Positions 22,516-36,810 are shown, counted from the first letter of the stretch. The stretch is DNA of 64,000 bases from Ehretia macrophylla (GCA_037974665.1 CM075766.1:51034569-51098568); one strand, 5' to 3'. Notes: a model not told the origin generated them from the letters alone. Translations and numbers: made by a program.

Positions 22516-23384
22516 ATCAATACGCATGCAAGTTACGACATGTGGTACCTCCTAGATGCATTTGGTTAAATTCAACCTCATTAGTAGATAATTGAAAGAT
22601 TTGAATTCTTTTAGACTTTTAGGTAACGATTGTTATTTGGATGTGAATGGAATCAGTTAAGTAATAAAATGAATTAAAAATGGAATGAACTTGAGAATGT
22701 GAATGACATATTTGGTATGATATAAGAATGAATATATTAATTCTAAACCAGACTGCAAGAGTAGTAATGAAAAAGATTTATATAAAATGACATAATTATT
22801 CTTTTCTCATTATAGTATTAAAATAAGAATAAAAATAAACATAATGGGGGTGTATTTATTGTTTATTGTTATTGTTATTATCATTATTATTGCAGTGAAA
22901 GTAAGTTTGTAAAAAATTATGTTTTGACTGAGTATTTAGTTATTTGATAAATAAATTTATTTTCAAATACATGATAATGAGATAATTTCACGTGATGCCA
23001 AGTACATGAGAATGGGCTAATCTCATGTGATCTAAATCCGCGCTGGGAAACTTCCGCTCTAACAATTTGCCAGCAAACACTAAGCTGATTGGTAGCAGTA
23101 GTTGTTTACCGAATGACTCAACTTATATTATTGACCCCATTGATGAGAAAGGTCTGTTGTTGAGATGTTTCCACATGAATCTAAAAAGCATTATTGCAGT
23201 CATGGAAATTAATCTATACGCGTTATTACAACAATTTCACATTAGATACTTGGTCGTCAATGAATTGCATTATAACCTTAGCTAACAAGTCACAAGAGGG
23301 AACAAGCTAGCATCGAATTAGGAAATTGTCCATCTTGATCAGCGTTAATGCTTGCAGCAGAAAAAACACAAATTAATGTGAGAA
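22516..23384. other. Spacer upstream of the LysM pseudogene
   Basis: AT-rich and gene-free, with a short ATT/GTT-rich simple-sequence stretch near 22858-22890. It presumably held the promoter of the LysM gene, but no clear TATA box could be placed. Confidence 0.5.
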
Positions 23385-24412
23385 ATGGGTATCACCAAAA
23401 GCACAGGTTTCATATGTCTAATTTGTAGTTTGCTCATCATCAATTCATCAGTTGCAGTTAAATCTTTCAAGTGCAGCTCAGTGAACACTTGTAACGCCAT
23501 CGTAGACTACGTTTCACCCAACAGAACTACACTCTCCGCCATCGGCAACCTCTTCGACGTCTTCCATTTCCGCTCTTTCCTCGGCGTCAATAATTTCGCT
23601 CTCTCTACTCCAGTCAATCAAGTTGTGAATGCTAAGCAGACTATTAAAATCCCCATACACTGCATCTGCAACAACGGTACTGGAAAGTCCAACAAGCAGC
23701 CTATCTACACGGTGATTCCAGACGACACCCTCTACCACATCGCGGCGGAGGTGTTCTCTGGTTTGGTGACTTACCCAGATATACAAGTTGCTAATAATAT
23801 AAGCGATCCCAACTTGATTCTGGTGGGGCAGAAGCTGTGATGACGTCCAAGGACAAAGGGTGGTTCACTACGGACACATGATGGCCGCTGGGAGTACTGT
23901 CCGGGAGATTGCACAGCAGTTCAATACATCCCAGGATGTACTTTTGAAACTGAATAGTTTGACTACTCCCTATGATGTTAAAGCTGGAGCTGTTCTTGAT
24001 GTTCCTCTTAGAGGTACTTTTCCAGCTTGGGAAATGCCAAGGTGCAGCAAAATTTTTATCTCGGGAACTCTTCATCTTCAAGTTGTAACCATACCACCTC
24101 TTCTTATGCTGGTTACTCTAACCAAAAAATCTTCACAACCATATCATTGGACTCAACTTGCCCGGGTCAGTGCACTTTCTATCACCCTATGGCTTTTGGT
24201 TTTGTTCCTTTGAAAAGAAAAGAGAAAATGAAACAATAAAAATATTGAACTCTAGAATTTATGAGCACTTCATTTACTCGATATTGCTAACGTAAAACTT
24301 TGTTTTGTTGTCAGCTTCATCATCGGATAATAATGCTAATAATTCCGCAGTGAGCCTGCACGGTTGGAGGTGGAATATCATCGGAATTGCATTCCACTTG
24401 ATATTACTTTGA
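23385..24412 (+). pseudogene. LYM2: LYM2/CEBiP-like LysM GPI-anchored protein, decayed
   Basis: The frame opens with a signal peptide (MGITKSTGFICLICSLLIIN) and a LysM-type ectodomain (SVNTCNAIVDYVSPNRTTLS, IKIPIHCICNNGTG, DTLYHIAAEVFSGLVTYPDI). Related proteins bind chitin oligomers at the plasma membrane. The frame stops at 23838-23840 right after LVGQKL. The next expected part, CDDVQGQRVVHYGH, continues in another frame, so about 20 bp (the WIPLPC region) seem lost. LysM sequence then runs to DVLDVPL-type residues (GAVLDVPLRG). A second gap of roughly 60 residues precedes NFYLGNSSSSSCNHTT and YAGYSNQKIFTTI in yet another frame. A credible intron (24166-24314, GT-AG, phase 1) leads to a hydrophobic GPI-type tail ending FHLILL at 24412. 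The intact intron with a broken coding frame suggests recent decay. Confidence 0.75.
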
Positions 24413-24759
24413 ATTCATTTTCGTTGGACACAATTATATATATATATATATATATTACAGAAGTGTCCAAGACACTCTGAACTGTAAATTTGACATGTAT
24501 TCATTAAAGTGCTCGTGCGTAATAATGCGGAGCAAGAAATATATAATAATTACTTATGCCCCAAGTTAACAAAGAAACTTTTTGACTCAATTCTCCAAAA
24601 GATAAAAAAAAACATCAATGGAAAAATTAGGAATATATGGTACCTTCAGATACGAACTCCTAGGTACCCATAACACAATGGATGGATGGAGATAAGCATC
24701 AACACTCATAAAAAAGAAAAGAAGAAAAATAATAATAACATTAATATCAAATTTCACTG

Positions 24760-27805
<3,046 letters not shown>

Positions 27806-27942
27806 CGCAGAGGGCGGAGAGAGATAGGGGGAGATAGAGAGAGAGAGTGAGATCTGAGGAGAGAAAGTTTTAGAGAGAGAGAGATGGTGAGAGAAAGGAA
27901 AGCGAGAGGAGGAGAAAATGACGGAGTGGCCGGTGGACTGGA

Positions 27943-27953
27943 GTTATTTATAG
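27943..27953 (-). promoter_or_regulatory. TATA box of the 14-3-3 gene
   Basis: On the minus strand CTATAAATAAC lies about 140 bp before the ATG. The interval (27806-27940) is rich in CT on the coding strand, a common plant 5' leader feature. Confidence 0.55.
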
Positions 27954-27959
27954 TGGAAA

Positions 27960-30829
27960 TATTAGGGGTATTTGTTAGGGTAAACGTGAAGGAGTAATTA
28001 AAAGTTTGATTATAGATCGGTACGTGTATTATACACAAAAAAAATATATTAAAATTAAAATGGATCGTGATTGTGCAAATTTCGTAATTAATGGGAAGTA
28101 ATTTAGGGAATGTTGATTGTTGTTGTGTGATATGGTAAGAAAAAGAAAATAAACAAATCATTTTCTTGGGTTAACTTTTTTGTAAGACTAAAAATTGATA
28201 ATTTGGTGGAGATCATGCGTGTACAACCTTTAGAATAAATGGCATTAACTTAGAATTTGAGATTTTTGGACATGTCACTTGTGGTACATGTTCTATTAGA
28301 AGAAAAAAAAAGTAAATACTTCACGTATAAAAATTTGGTTAAATATGTCGAAAAGATCTAGCTCAAGAGGCTAAAGTTAAATTATTAATAATTTTGTGAA
28401 AATTATGATTGTGCATACTCGCAATTAAGGTATGAATTTGGAATTATAAATTGTTGATACGTGGTCGTTGTTAAGTAGAAGAATAAAAATTAAATAAGTT
28501 AATTAATGAATTTTAGTTAATAAGTTGATATGGTCTGGCTCAAGTGGTTAAAGTTAAAATATTGATATTTTGGAAGATTATGACTGTGAAGATTCTTTGA
28601 TTTATTAGCTTTTTTTTTCCTTCATATTGTTATTTATGTGCATTGTTGGTTGGTTTGTAAAATTTATACTCATATAAGTTGGCTCAAAATAAATATTAAA
28701 ATCTATTGAGTTTCTATTATCTCTTTTTGATTGAGAGTAATTTGTAAATAAATTTTGTATTTTAAAGTAAAATTGCACGTAACACTTTATATATCGTAAT
28801 AATTTAATAAAACTCAGAGTTTATTAATTTATTATAATATGACAAAGTCTAATATTCAAATTTGAAAAAGCACAATAGAAAAGGAAAAACAATCATTAAC
28901 GAAGGTTCTTATTTGCTTTGGCCCCATATATACATCTCTTTTCCTTTTACCTCAACTCTCATTGGGTGGTCCAGCGCCTTAATATATATATTCATTTCAT
29001 TACGCGTTTTCGTGACAGTCGCATTCACATCTCCGTTTATTGTGGCCAGTCACTTATTTGTGCATTCATAGCTCGTTGACCTCGGTTGTTAGTCATTTGT
29101 TAAACAAGGAAAATTATTGATCAAATACCCTTTGGTATGATACTATCATACTAACAGTGTTTGTGACATGTTGTGAGTTTAAGTGTCGCTTACTATATTC
29201 ATATATATGTATGACTTTATGCTTCACTTTGAATTAAAAATAAATAAATATTGAGTCTGACTTGGCTCTCCCAACCTGAGGGGTCTAAAATGTTAGTGAG
29301 AGTCATTGGTTTGGCTTCACGGACCCAATAACTACTCAGTTAATCAAGTAATGAAAAGTAAAAGAATTGAATTCAAGAGTCTATGCTTAAGGGTAAAAAA
29401 AATTGGGTTCGACTAGTTAGATCCAAACAATTCATATATTACTGATGAATCCACGTGTGAGATTATAAATGCGTATGAGCCAGATGTTATGAGATTTATA
29501 AATGCGTATGAGCCAAATGTTTGACTCAATTGAATTGGAGATTTTTCCGTCTAAGTTATGGAAAAATGAAAGAAGAGGGAGATAGTCTACATTAGATTGT
29601 TTGATTTAAGCATCAAATATCTATGTTTGATTCAAAGTAATTGTACAACACATATCAAAATATGTCACTTACAATAAATGATCGCGCAATCTCTTGCCCT
29701 CATACAACAAGAAGCACACGGAGATTCTTTTCATAAGAACCAACTTGGCTGGACTTGCCAAAAAGAAAAAAACCTTGGCTAGACTTCAAATGGCCAAATA
29801 CACATTTATATGCCTGGTATAACGCCATGAATCAAGAGAAATCTGAGCTAAACAAACCTTCAAATATTTCTCTCAAAGAAGAAATGGTTTTTTTTTTTTT
29901 TTTAATTTACGATAATGGATGGTTTCTCTTGAATTTCAGCAACTTTACACTCTCACAACTCTTCTTTTCATTGTTGAACACAATAAATAAATATAATAAT
30001 TATTCTTTAACAATTTAAATTTTTAGATGATATGGTACTTTTATATTATATTAAAGCTCAGATTACCAAACGATATTGATTTCAAGTCTTGCCAACACAA
30101 ATTTTAAAAAACACATTAAAATTGTCTCGCTGCATGAATGAGGGGGTAATTTAGTATCAACAAACCCCTTGTGCAAAGTACGAATGATAGAAGTCAGGCT
30201 AATCCCGCCGGACAACTATAAATGGTTTCTACAGGCCATGGTTGATTTTTCCAAATTGTGGAAGTGATTTCAGAAGCATCAAGTCATCATTACTCCCACG
30301 TTTGATACAAATCAGCCATGTGAAATAAAACAAGAATACACAAGAGTACTTTTGTGGAATAATTAGATAGTAATCTGTTATAAACTAATGTTTGAATTTC
30401 AACCGTTGCGCGTTAGCTTATAGTTTAGGTATAGTAAGGGTGTCCCTTTCAAAAACTTTTAAATAATATAAGGTAAGTTTTTTGAAATTATAGTTTTGAA
30501 GTTTTTCTCACCCTATACCTTATTAATAAAAAGGGGTTTCCCCTTTTCACCTGCATTGCACTGCCACATAAACATTGGATCCGGTGAGCTAGGGCTTAAT
30601 TGGTCGTTTGAGGTTAATAGGTATCACTTTTTCGATTACAATATTATGAATATCAAGCCCTTATTGCCTTTTGATCTACGTCTAGCCTCTATTCCACCTA
30701 AATCATGATTTTGACTTCCATTGTAGGAAAGAAAAAAAAAATAGTACAAGAATAGAACGTTGCAGCAGCCTTTTTAGGTAAGATATAACACATTCATTGC
30801 AAAATGTATAAAATGGTAACACTAACATA
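27960..30829. other. Intergenic region, no gene seen
   Basis: AT-rich. Two similar stretches near 28360 and 28532 share GGCTCAAGWGGYTAAAGTTAAA-like sequence (13-19 bp matches) and may be remnants of one repeat, but neither has a clear pol III B box. Open frames at 28862-29071, 29755-30018 and 30496-30708 have no recognisable content. Confidence 0.55.
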
Positions 30830-31099
30830 CATGATACACCTTTTTTTTTTTTGGTCAAAGAAGAAATTGCATTAATCAAAGGAACATACAAACAAGCTCA
30901 AAACCAACAAACGCTGAGCAGATAGAATGGGCATAGCCCAGTACAATCACGACAATAAAACATAAAGGATACAACCATCACAAGCTCCTAAGCTGAATCA
31001 GGGAGATGCAAAAGAGAATCAACCTAAATAGGTGTATCATGTATGTTAGTGGTGGTTGTGGTGGTTGCGGTGGTTGCTTTGGATTCATGATACACCTTT
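30830..31099 (-). mobile_element. Short retro-inserted sequence with poly(A) on the minus strand
   Basis: CATGATACACCTTT occurs at 30830-30843 and again at 31086-31099, a 14-bp target-site duplication. Just inside the left copy is a T-run (poly(A) of a minus-strand insert), followed by GGTCAAAGAAGAAATTGCAT, typical of LINE 3' ends. The far end carries a reversed copy of the left flank (GGTGTATCATGTATGTTAGT at 31031-31050) and a GGTGGTTGYGGTGGTTGC stretch. It is about 240 bp and noncoding. Confidence 0.6.
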
Positions 31100-31162
31100 A
31101 TAGACTGCAAAGAAGTAATCGCAAATACAAAATAGCTGTGTCTTTACTTATTACAACTATAT

Positions 31163-31633
31163 TCAAATATTGAAGAGGCATCCAGTTACTGCACAAGCTA
31201 ACGCCGGGCCGGCAATATTGGCAGATGATTTTATGAACTTGGAAAACTTGCTGCTCTTACTAGGTGATTGAGGAGGATACATGTAGGGGTACTGTGCCAT
31301 GCCTGGTTGAGCCATATTATTCATTCCAGGTTGATAATAATATCCACTTGGGCGGTATGGCACATTCCCCGGTGGCGAATATTGTGAGTAGTACCCGGGC
31401 GGGCGTGGCGGAACGGAAGGATATGGTGGTGAGGGGTAATAATATTCGGAGTGAATGCCACCCGGATACATTGTAGAGGAGGGGAGGGGAGGGGGCGGAG
31501 CGGAAGGATATGGTGGTGAGGTGTAATAATATTCGGAGTGAATGCCACCCGGATACATTGTAGAGGAGGGGAGGGGAGGGGGCGGAGCGGAAGGATATGG
31601 TGATGAGGAGTAAAAATTCATTTCTGGAGACAT
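31163..31633 (-). CDS. Pro/Tyr/Ser-rich small protein with tandem 29-residue repeats (unrecognised)
   Basis: A 156-residue single-exon frame. The first half consists of repeats of a 29-residue unit (PYPSAPPPPLPSST, MYPGGIHSEYYY); two full units are nearly identical and a partial third precedes them. The middle is YPPGYY-like (PRPPGYYSQYSPPGNVPYRP) and MAQPG-rich. The C-terminus switches to KSSKFSKFIKSSANIAG and a short hydrophobic tail with two Cys (ALACAVTGCLFNI). There is no N-terminal signal peptide. The layout resembles plant proteins with a Pro/Tyr-rich body and a hydrophobic Cys-containing tail, possibly a membrane anchor (inference). A TATA box at the right distance and a full-length frame in a GC-richer island favour a real gene. 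Confidence 0.6.
   Translation of the reverse strand: MSPEMNFYSSSPYPSAPPPPLPSSTMYPGGIHSEYYYTSPPYPSAPPPPLPSSTMYPGGIHSEYYYPSPPYPSVPPRPPGYYSQYSPPGNVPYRPSGYYYQPGMNNMAQPGMAQYPYMYPPQSPSKSSKFSKFIKSSANIAGPALACAVTGCLFNI
31415..31588. repeat. Two 87-bp tandem repeats within the Pro/Tyr-rich gene
   Basis: Units 31415-31501 and 31502-31588 differ at about one base; a partial third unit begins at 31589 (GGAAGGATATGGTGATGAGG). The 87-bp period equals 29 codons, so copy number changes keep the frame. Confidence 0.95.
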
Positions 31634-31720
31634 TGTAAGAGGGATAGAGGAGAGGAGGGGAGAGTGGGAATGAAAGTATCAGCCAGTATAATGGTTGAGG
31701 TATGAAGGAGTGCTCCTATG

Positions 31721-31729
31721 GCTTATATA
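31721..31729 (-). promoter_or_regulatory. TATA box of the Pro/Tyr-rich gene
   Basis: On the minus strand TATATAAGC lies about 90 bp before the ATG at 31633. It is only about 30 bp from the broken end of the neighbouring LTR element at 31761. Confidence 0.55.
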
Positions 31730-31760
31730 GTGCTGAGGTATCAAGGAGTGATCCATATAG

Positions 31761-32181
31761 CGTCAAGTCTTTTTTTTTTTGTCTTTTTTTTTTTTGCTTT
31801 TTCTTTCACGGTACGTTTGTTTGTTTTTTTTCTTTTTTTCTTTGTTTTTCTCTGACTCTACTCTATCGTATTTTTTTTCCTCTCAAATCTTACCCACACA
31901 TTTATTTTTCTAAATATATACAAGGAGATAATAACAACTCACTAAATTAGTTGGCCTAATTTTTAGGCTTTAAATCATACAAAATTAGCAACTAAAATCC
32001 ATTATTATCTCATAACTCATACTAACCCACCCCTAACTGATTCCTATAAATTAGTCACCATTAATTTATATTACGTGATATATCAAATTGGGTCATAAAT
32101 AACCCATTCTCATAAATCAGCTACTAATAAAAACACTTTAAAATAGTAAAAGTCAAAGCCTAAAATTGTGAGGGTGTTACA
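31761..32181 (-). repeat. Truncated 3' LTR of the compact element
   Basis: On the minus strand it starts TGTAACACCCTCACAATTTT directly after the polypurine tract and matches 33323-33757. It ends abruptly at the CGTCAAGTC junction near the Pro/Tyr-rich gene promoter. Confidence 0.75.
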
Positions 32182-32194
32182 TCCTTTCCCCCTC
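32182..32194 (-). other. Polypurine tract of the compact LTR element
   Basis: On the minus strand GAGGGGGAAAGGA lies immediately before TGTAACACCC, the start of the 3' LTR. Confidence 0.75.
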
Positions 32195-32435
32195 AACAAA
32201 AGTTTTGTCTTCAAAACTTAATTTCTAATATAAGAAATCCGGAAAAGCACAATTCAAAATTTTAAAATTATTAAAATACAAATCTTTGCATTCTTATACT
32301 CAAATTAATAAATTTATGTCTAAGCACTGTTATACTCAAGCAACAAATCTAAATCCAAGCGTAGCAAAAACTTAGCTACTCAATCCACAAGTCCTCAAAT
32401 GATCATAACTTTTTTTTTAATGATCATAACTTATT

Positions 32436-32447
32436 GCTCTGATACCA
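32436..32447 (-). other. tRNA-iMet primer-binding site of the compact LTR element
   Basis: On the minus strand TGGTATCAGAGC follows the LTR end (GTGACA) after three bases. This is the standard plant initiator-tRNA primer site. Confidence 0.85.
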
Positions 32448-32450
32448 TTC

Positions 32451-33757
32451 TGTCACGCCCCCAAATTCGCTGGGTCGAATTTGGAGACGAGACCGCCGCG
32501 AACCTAGAAAGACAAATCTTTCTAAGCCTGCAAGGCTCTAGTCCTCAATAAAATAAACTATGAATCAACTAAATAATATAAATGAATAAAAAAAATAAAT
32601 ACTATTCCTCTAAGTACTTGACAAAATTTTTAAACCTCAAATTACATGTCAGAAACTCCAACAAAAAAATATACTGAAATATTTGTCTAAAATACAAGAA
32701 ATATTCTTAACATATGATATTTTCCATCTTCTCGTCATAAAGTATAGCCCAACAAAACTCGATTAAATTGTATCGTCTGCAAGATAAGAAAGAGATGAGT
32801 GAACGAAACAATGCTCAGTAAATAAAATATGCCCCGAGAAAAAGTAAGGCTCAAAGACAACGTATAATATGACAATGACAATATTATCAAGTTCTAACAT
32901 AACATATACAAGTTGTGGCTGCTTAGCAGCACACACAAAATTAATAATTCACAATACAAAGTCGATAACAGATGACGACTTATTAATTCTCAGTCGTTTA
33001 GGATTCAATGCACAACTTACATAGTTCATATAGCCTAAAATATCAATAGCTCATATTGGGCTTATCAAATGAATCGATACAAAACGAAAATCATAAACGA
33101 ATACTAGAATCACAACGAATCAAGCGAAATTTTCAAATGAACAAATAGGGTACAAAAGAAGAATGGTATATTCTACTTACCTAAATCCCCAATATACATT
33201 AATGCGATTAAACTTCTTTACAAGTAAAAACTTCCAATATGTTTTCTAAATTAATGACCCATTGATACTTCAGCCTCAAAATTCAAAGAAATTGTCTAAT
33301 ATCACCGTCAATGAGTCTACTACGTCAAGTCTTTTTTTTTGTCTTTTTTTTTTTCGCTTGCTAAGTCAAGTCTATTTTTTTCTCCTTTCTCTACACGGTA
33401 CGTTTGTTAGTTTTTTTCTTTTATTCTTTGTTTTTCTCTGACTCTACTCTACCGTATTTTTTTTTCCCCTCAAATCTTACCCACACGTTTATTTTCCTAA
33501 ATATATATAAGGAAATAATAACAACCCACTAAATTAGTTGGCATAATTTTTAGGCTTTAAATCATACAAAATCAGCAACTTAATTAAATCCACTATTATC
33601 TCATAACTCATACTAACCCACTCCTAACGTATTTCTATATATTAGTCACCATTAATTTATATTACGTGATATATTAAATTGGGTTATAAATAACTCATTC
33701 CCATAAATCAACCACTAATAAAAACACTTTAAAATGGTAAAAGTCAAAATCTTTACA
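32451..33757 (-). repeat. 5' LTR of the compact element, about 1.3 kb
   Basis: On the minus strand the LTR runs from TGTAAAGATTTTGAC (33757) to GGGGGCGTGACA (32451), with TG...CA ends. Against the 3' LTR, its start has lost about 14 bp. Confidence 0.75.
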
Positions 33758-34365
33758 GTAACCTAAAAAGAAAAGAAGTTTAGTCTACTAAATTTAGGTT
33801 TATCTTGTGTACAGGCATTATCTGTAAAATGATACATGAAACTTCTGTAGTAGACTCAAGACGGTGAATGCAAGATATCAACAAATCTCCAATGCCTCAA
33901 ATCAATCTTCATCACTTCGGACTTGATAAACGGAAAGAAGAAAGAAAAAACACAAACACTCTCTTGACGACTTCGACAAAGTCCAAGTCTTCCTATTACA
34001 GACTCCTTGGTTTCGTAATTAATAAACATAGTAATTGCGACAGAGACTTCCATTTATTTTTTATTTTTACTTCCATTCTCATAAAATTCAAAATCTGTTT
34101 TCCCAATTATAAAGAGAGTAGCCATCTATTAATTAAAAATTTAAACTACTTCTAAATCTCGACCGAGTCTTCCACTTGACAATCAACTTGTCAACCATAT
34201 TTCCTGGCAAGTTGTTGAAGTCATGGCCTGTTAAGCACATTGCATTACACCCTGCTGGTTTTCCATCCAGACCACACAATCATTCCTCTCGCAGCGTGAT
34301 GTGCAATTGCCCTCGCTCATAAGTTGTTCCAAGAAAATGTCGTATAAATTGAGAATTCTCTTTTA
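33758..34365. other. Spacer, no gene seen
   Basis: The overlapping frames at 33856-34053 and 33868-34155 are short, lysine/serine-rich and unsupported. Nothing else is recognised. Confidence 0.5.
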
Positions 34366-34802
34366 AACTCCGTTTATTTTCCGTAAAATAATTTGTTAAT
34401 GTAAAATAATTTTCATAAAAAATATTTTTTTAAAAAATAAAATATTTTATAGGGTTCTTTTTATTTGCCGTAAAATTGAGAAAAAATATTTTTCTGTAAA
34501 ATAGATTACTGAAAAATATTTTATGGTGTTTTGATATACTGTGAATTTTATAAAATATTTTATTCTCCCAAAGTTCCGTAAAACATTTTACAAAATTTTG
34601 TATTAACCGTAATTGTTGACCGTAAAATATTTTACGGTTGACTAATTTTACAATGTTATCAAACACCGTAAAATTAAAAAAAACAGCCGCAATTGTTGAC
34701 TAAAAAATATTTTACTGTTGATCAATTTTCTAATATTACCAAACACCGTAAAATTCATAAAATATTTTTTAAAAAAATATTTTACGGCAAACAAACGGAG
34801 CC
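34366..34802. mobile_element. Harbinger-like MITE, GTTTGTTTGCCGTAAAAT family, copy 2 (437 bp)
   Basis: Left end AACTCCGTTTATTTTCCGTA; right end, reverse-complemented, GGCTCCGTTTGTTTGCCGTA. TTA flanks both sides (34363-34365 and 34803-34805). The interior repeats GTTGACCGTAAAATATTTTA-like units and is noncoding. Confidence 0.8.
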
Positions 34803-35107
34803 TTAGAATTACATCGATGGAAAGGCGTGGTTTAACATCTGGTACTGCGTGGGCATCACTTCATAACAAGATTCATAGTCGGTCCAATCAACCTAAAATT
34901 ATAAAGCATTTACCCATAAATTATGAAAATTAAACTAAAATTATAAAGCATTTACCTATAAATTTTGAGGCTCACTAGTTTGATAAAAGTAGTCGTCAAA
35001 ATATTTTATGATATTATAGAACTTTTTACCTTTATAATTCCTAATTTTTTTTCTTAAAAATAAACCTCACAACTTAAAGTATTATTATATATCACTCTAA
35101 TTTTATT

Positions 35108-36030
35108 AGGGTTAAATTCAATTTACACACCTATCATTTATATAAAATGACACTTACTAACCCTTATATTTAAAAATTTTATTTACTAACCCTTGACTTT
35201 GGTCAATAATAACAGAATTAAACTTCTGTTAAAACAAAAACTTTAATTTACTAAATTACCCTTACAATTAATTTTAAATACAAAATCACCTCTTCCAAAA
35301 ACAAAACAACCCCCAATCTCATCCCTTTGGAACCAAAAAAAAAAAAATCTCACTCCTGACCCCCTACCCCACACCCCCCACGGCACATCAGCAAACCCTC
35401 AGCCCTACCACGGCACATCCCCCAACCCCCACCCCCCATGGCAGAACCTCGCTCCCACCCCGCGGCGAACCATCATCCCCACCCTATCCGCCTACCTGCA
35501 CTGACTAGCACACCACCTACCCCAACCATCCCTTATCCTACAATGACCCCACCTAGCAATGACTACCAAACCCAGCTCCCACCTAACAGTGACAACCAAC
35601 CCAGCCCTCCACCCAGCCGCTGACCATACCCCAACCTTCTTTTTTTTTCTTCTTTACATTGTGTTTGTGTGTGTGCTAGCGTTAGGTGTAGTGTGTGTGC
35701 TATTTGCCTCAGTATGTGTGTTTGCTGGTGGTGTTGGGGTATGTGTGTTTTTCGTGTGTATTTGTGTGTGTGCGTTTGTGTTGGTGTGTCTGTGTAAGTT
35801 TTTTTGTGTGTGTCGTGTGTGTGTGTGTGGATGATGAAGATGAATGAAAGTGTAATGTAAATGGTAGGGCTATTTTTGTCCAAATATTTGGAAGAATTAT
35901 AATTTTAGTTAAGTTTTTAACAATAAGTAAACAGTAAGGTTAGTATGTGGAATTTTTATTGACACAAGGTAATAAGTGTTATAACAAGTAAAAGATAATA
36001 GTACAAATTGGATCAAATACAATTTCCTAC
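35108..36030. mobile_element. Possible terminal-inverted-repeat element with C-rich core
   Basis: The left flank (AATTTACACACCTATCATTT, then GACACTTACTAACC) resembles the reverse complement of the right flank (AATTTGTACTATTATCTTTT, then AACACTTATTACC) over about 55 bp at moderate identity. The core has a C/A-rich stretch (35340-35630) followed by a GT-rich stretch (35655-35835), giving meaningless Pro/Thr or Val/Cys frames. No transposase is seen. Boundaries are uncertain. Confidence 0.4.
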
Positions 36031-36380
36031 ATGGTCGATTATTGTGTGTAATCAACTGAATGAGTTTTTAACTTTTTTTCTTTGTTCATTATGTAATATT
36101 TCAAAATTTTAATTTTTTTTATGTATATTTGTGGTAATAAAAGCAGGTTGTAATAACGACACATTTAAACCTTAATGATAAAAAACAAAACAAAAAAGAG
36201 AAATCCAAACAACAAAACATAGAATGACAAATGTATTTAATAATCTTAAAACAATAAGAAGAAGTTTTGTCATAAAATAGTTTTGAAACCACACAACTAT
36301 CCTAGAGAAAAGAAAAGAAAATGAAATATGTGGACCGTATCACATACTTGTACCATGCCCCTTAAAGGTTGTACAGCGAG
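36031..36380. other. PABN upstream region
   Basis: AT-rich DNA before the PABN TATA box, without recognisable genes or elements. Confidence 0.5.
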
Positions 36381-36382
36381 GG

Positions 36383-36390
36383 TATATAAG
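36383..36390 (+). promoter_or_regulatory. TATA box of PABN
   Basis: TATATAAG lies about 70 bp before the ATG at 36452; the leader between them is purine-rich (AAGAGAGAGAGATGG). Confidence 0.6.
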
Positions 36391-36451
36391 AGAATTAAAT
36401 AAATTATCACCTTTAATTTTCTTCCCTGAAAAAAGACACAAAGAGAGAGAG

Positions 36452-36774
36452 ATGGAGGGCGACGTGGAGATGGCCGCGGCGGACAACGGCGCCGTGGTAG
36501 CGATTTGCACATATATACATATATATATATCTCTCTCTATATATATATTGCTTGATTTCATTTATTAATCAATCTTCTTCACAATCAAAACCCTAATTTG
36601 TTGTGTAATCGTATAATTATGCACGTAAATATGTGTATGTAGCTATCTTATACGTATGTATATGGATGTGCAGGAGCTAGATGAGATAAAGAGGAGGTTG
36701 AAGGAGATTGAGGACGAAGCCGCCGCTCTCGATTTGCAATCCAAGGTCGAGATAGGAATGGGCGCTGTTCAAGG

Positions 36775-36810
<36 letters not shown>

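Larger units (their letters stand above)
31761..33757 (-). mobile_element. Compact non-autonomous LTR retrotransposon, 3' LTR truncated
   Basis: In minus-strand order: 5' LTR 33757 to 32451, primer-binding site, 269-bp internal region, polypurine tract, then a 3' LTR from 32181 broken at 31761. The 33323-33757 and 31761-32181 segments are clear repeats of each other (shared CGTCAAGTCT, CTCTGACTCTACTCTA, TTTATATTACGTGATATAT). The internal region encodes nothing. The 3' LTR lacks roughly the last 870 bp of the 5' LTR. Confidence 0.75.

Noticed and set aside
28360..28600. tRNA-like or SINE-like sequence with GGCTCAAGTGGTTAAAG
   Set aside because: An A-box-like stretch occurs, but no B-box (GGTTCRANNCC) follows at the right distance and no tRNA cloverleaf can be drawn.
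31264..31548. Frames overlapping the Pro/Tyr-rich gene on both strands
   Set aside because: Shadow frames produced by the 87-bp repeats; the 156-residue minus-strand frame has the promoter and the longest extent.
35438..35883. Pro/Thr-rich and Val/Cys-rich frames
   Set aside because: Caused by a C-rich stretch and a GT-rich stretch inside a probable mobile element; no conserved motif.
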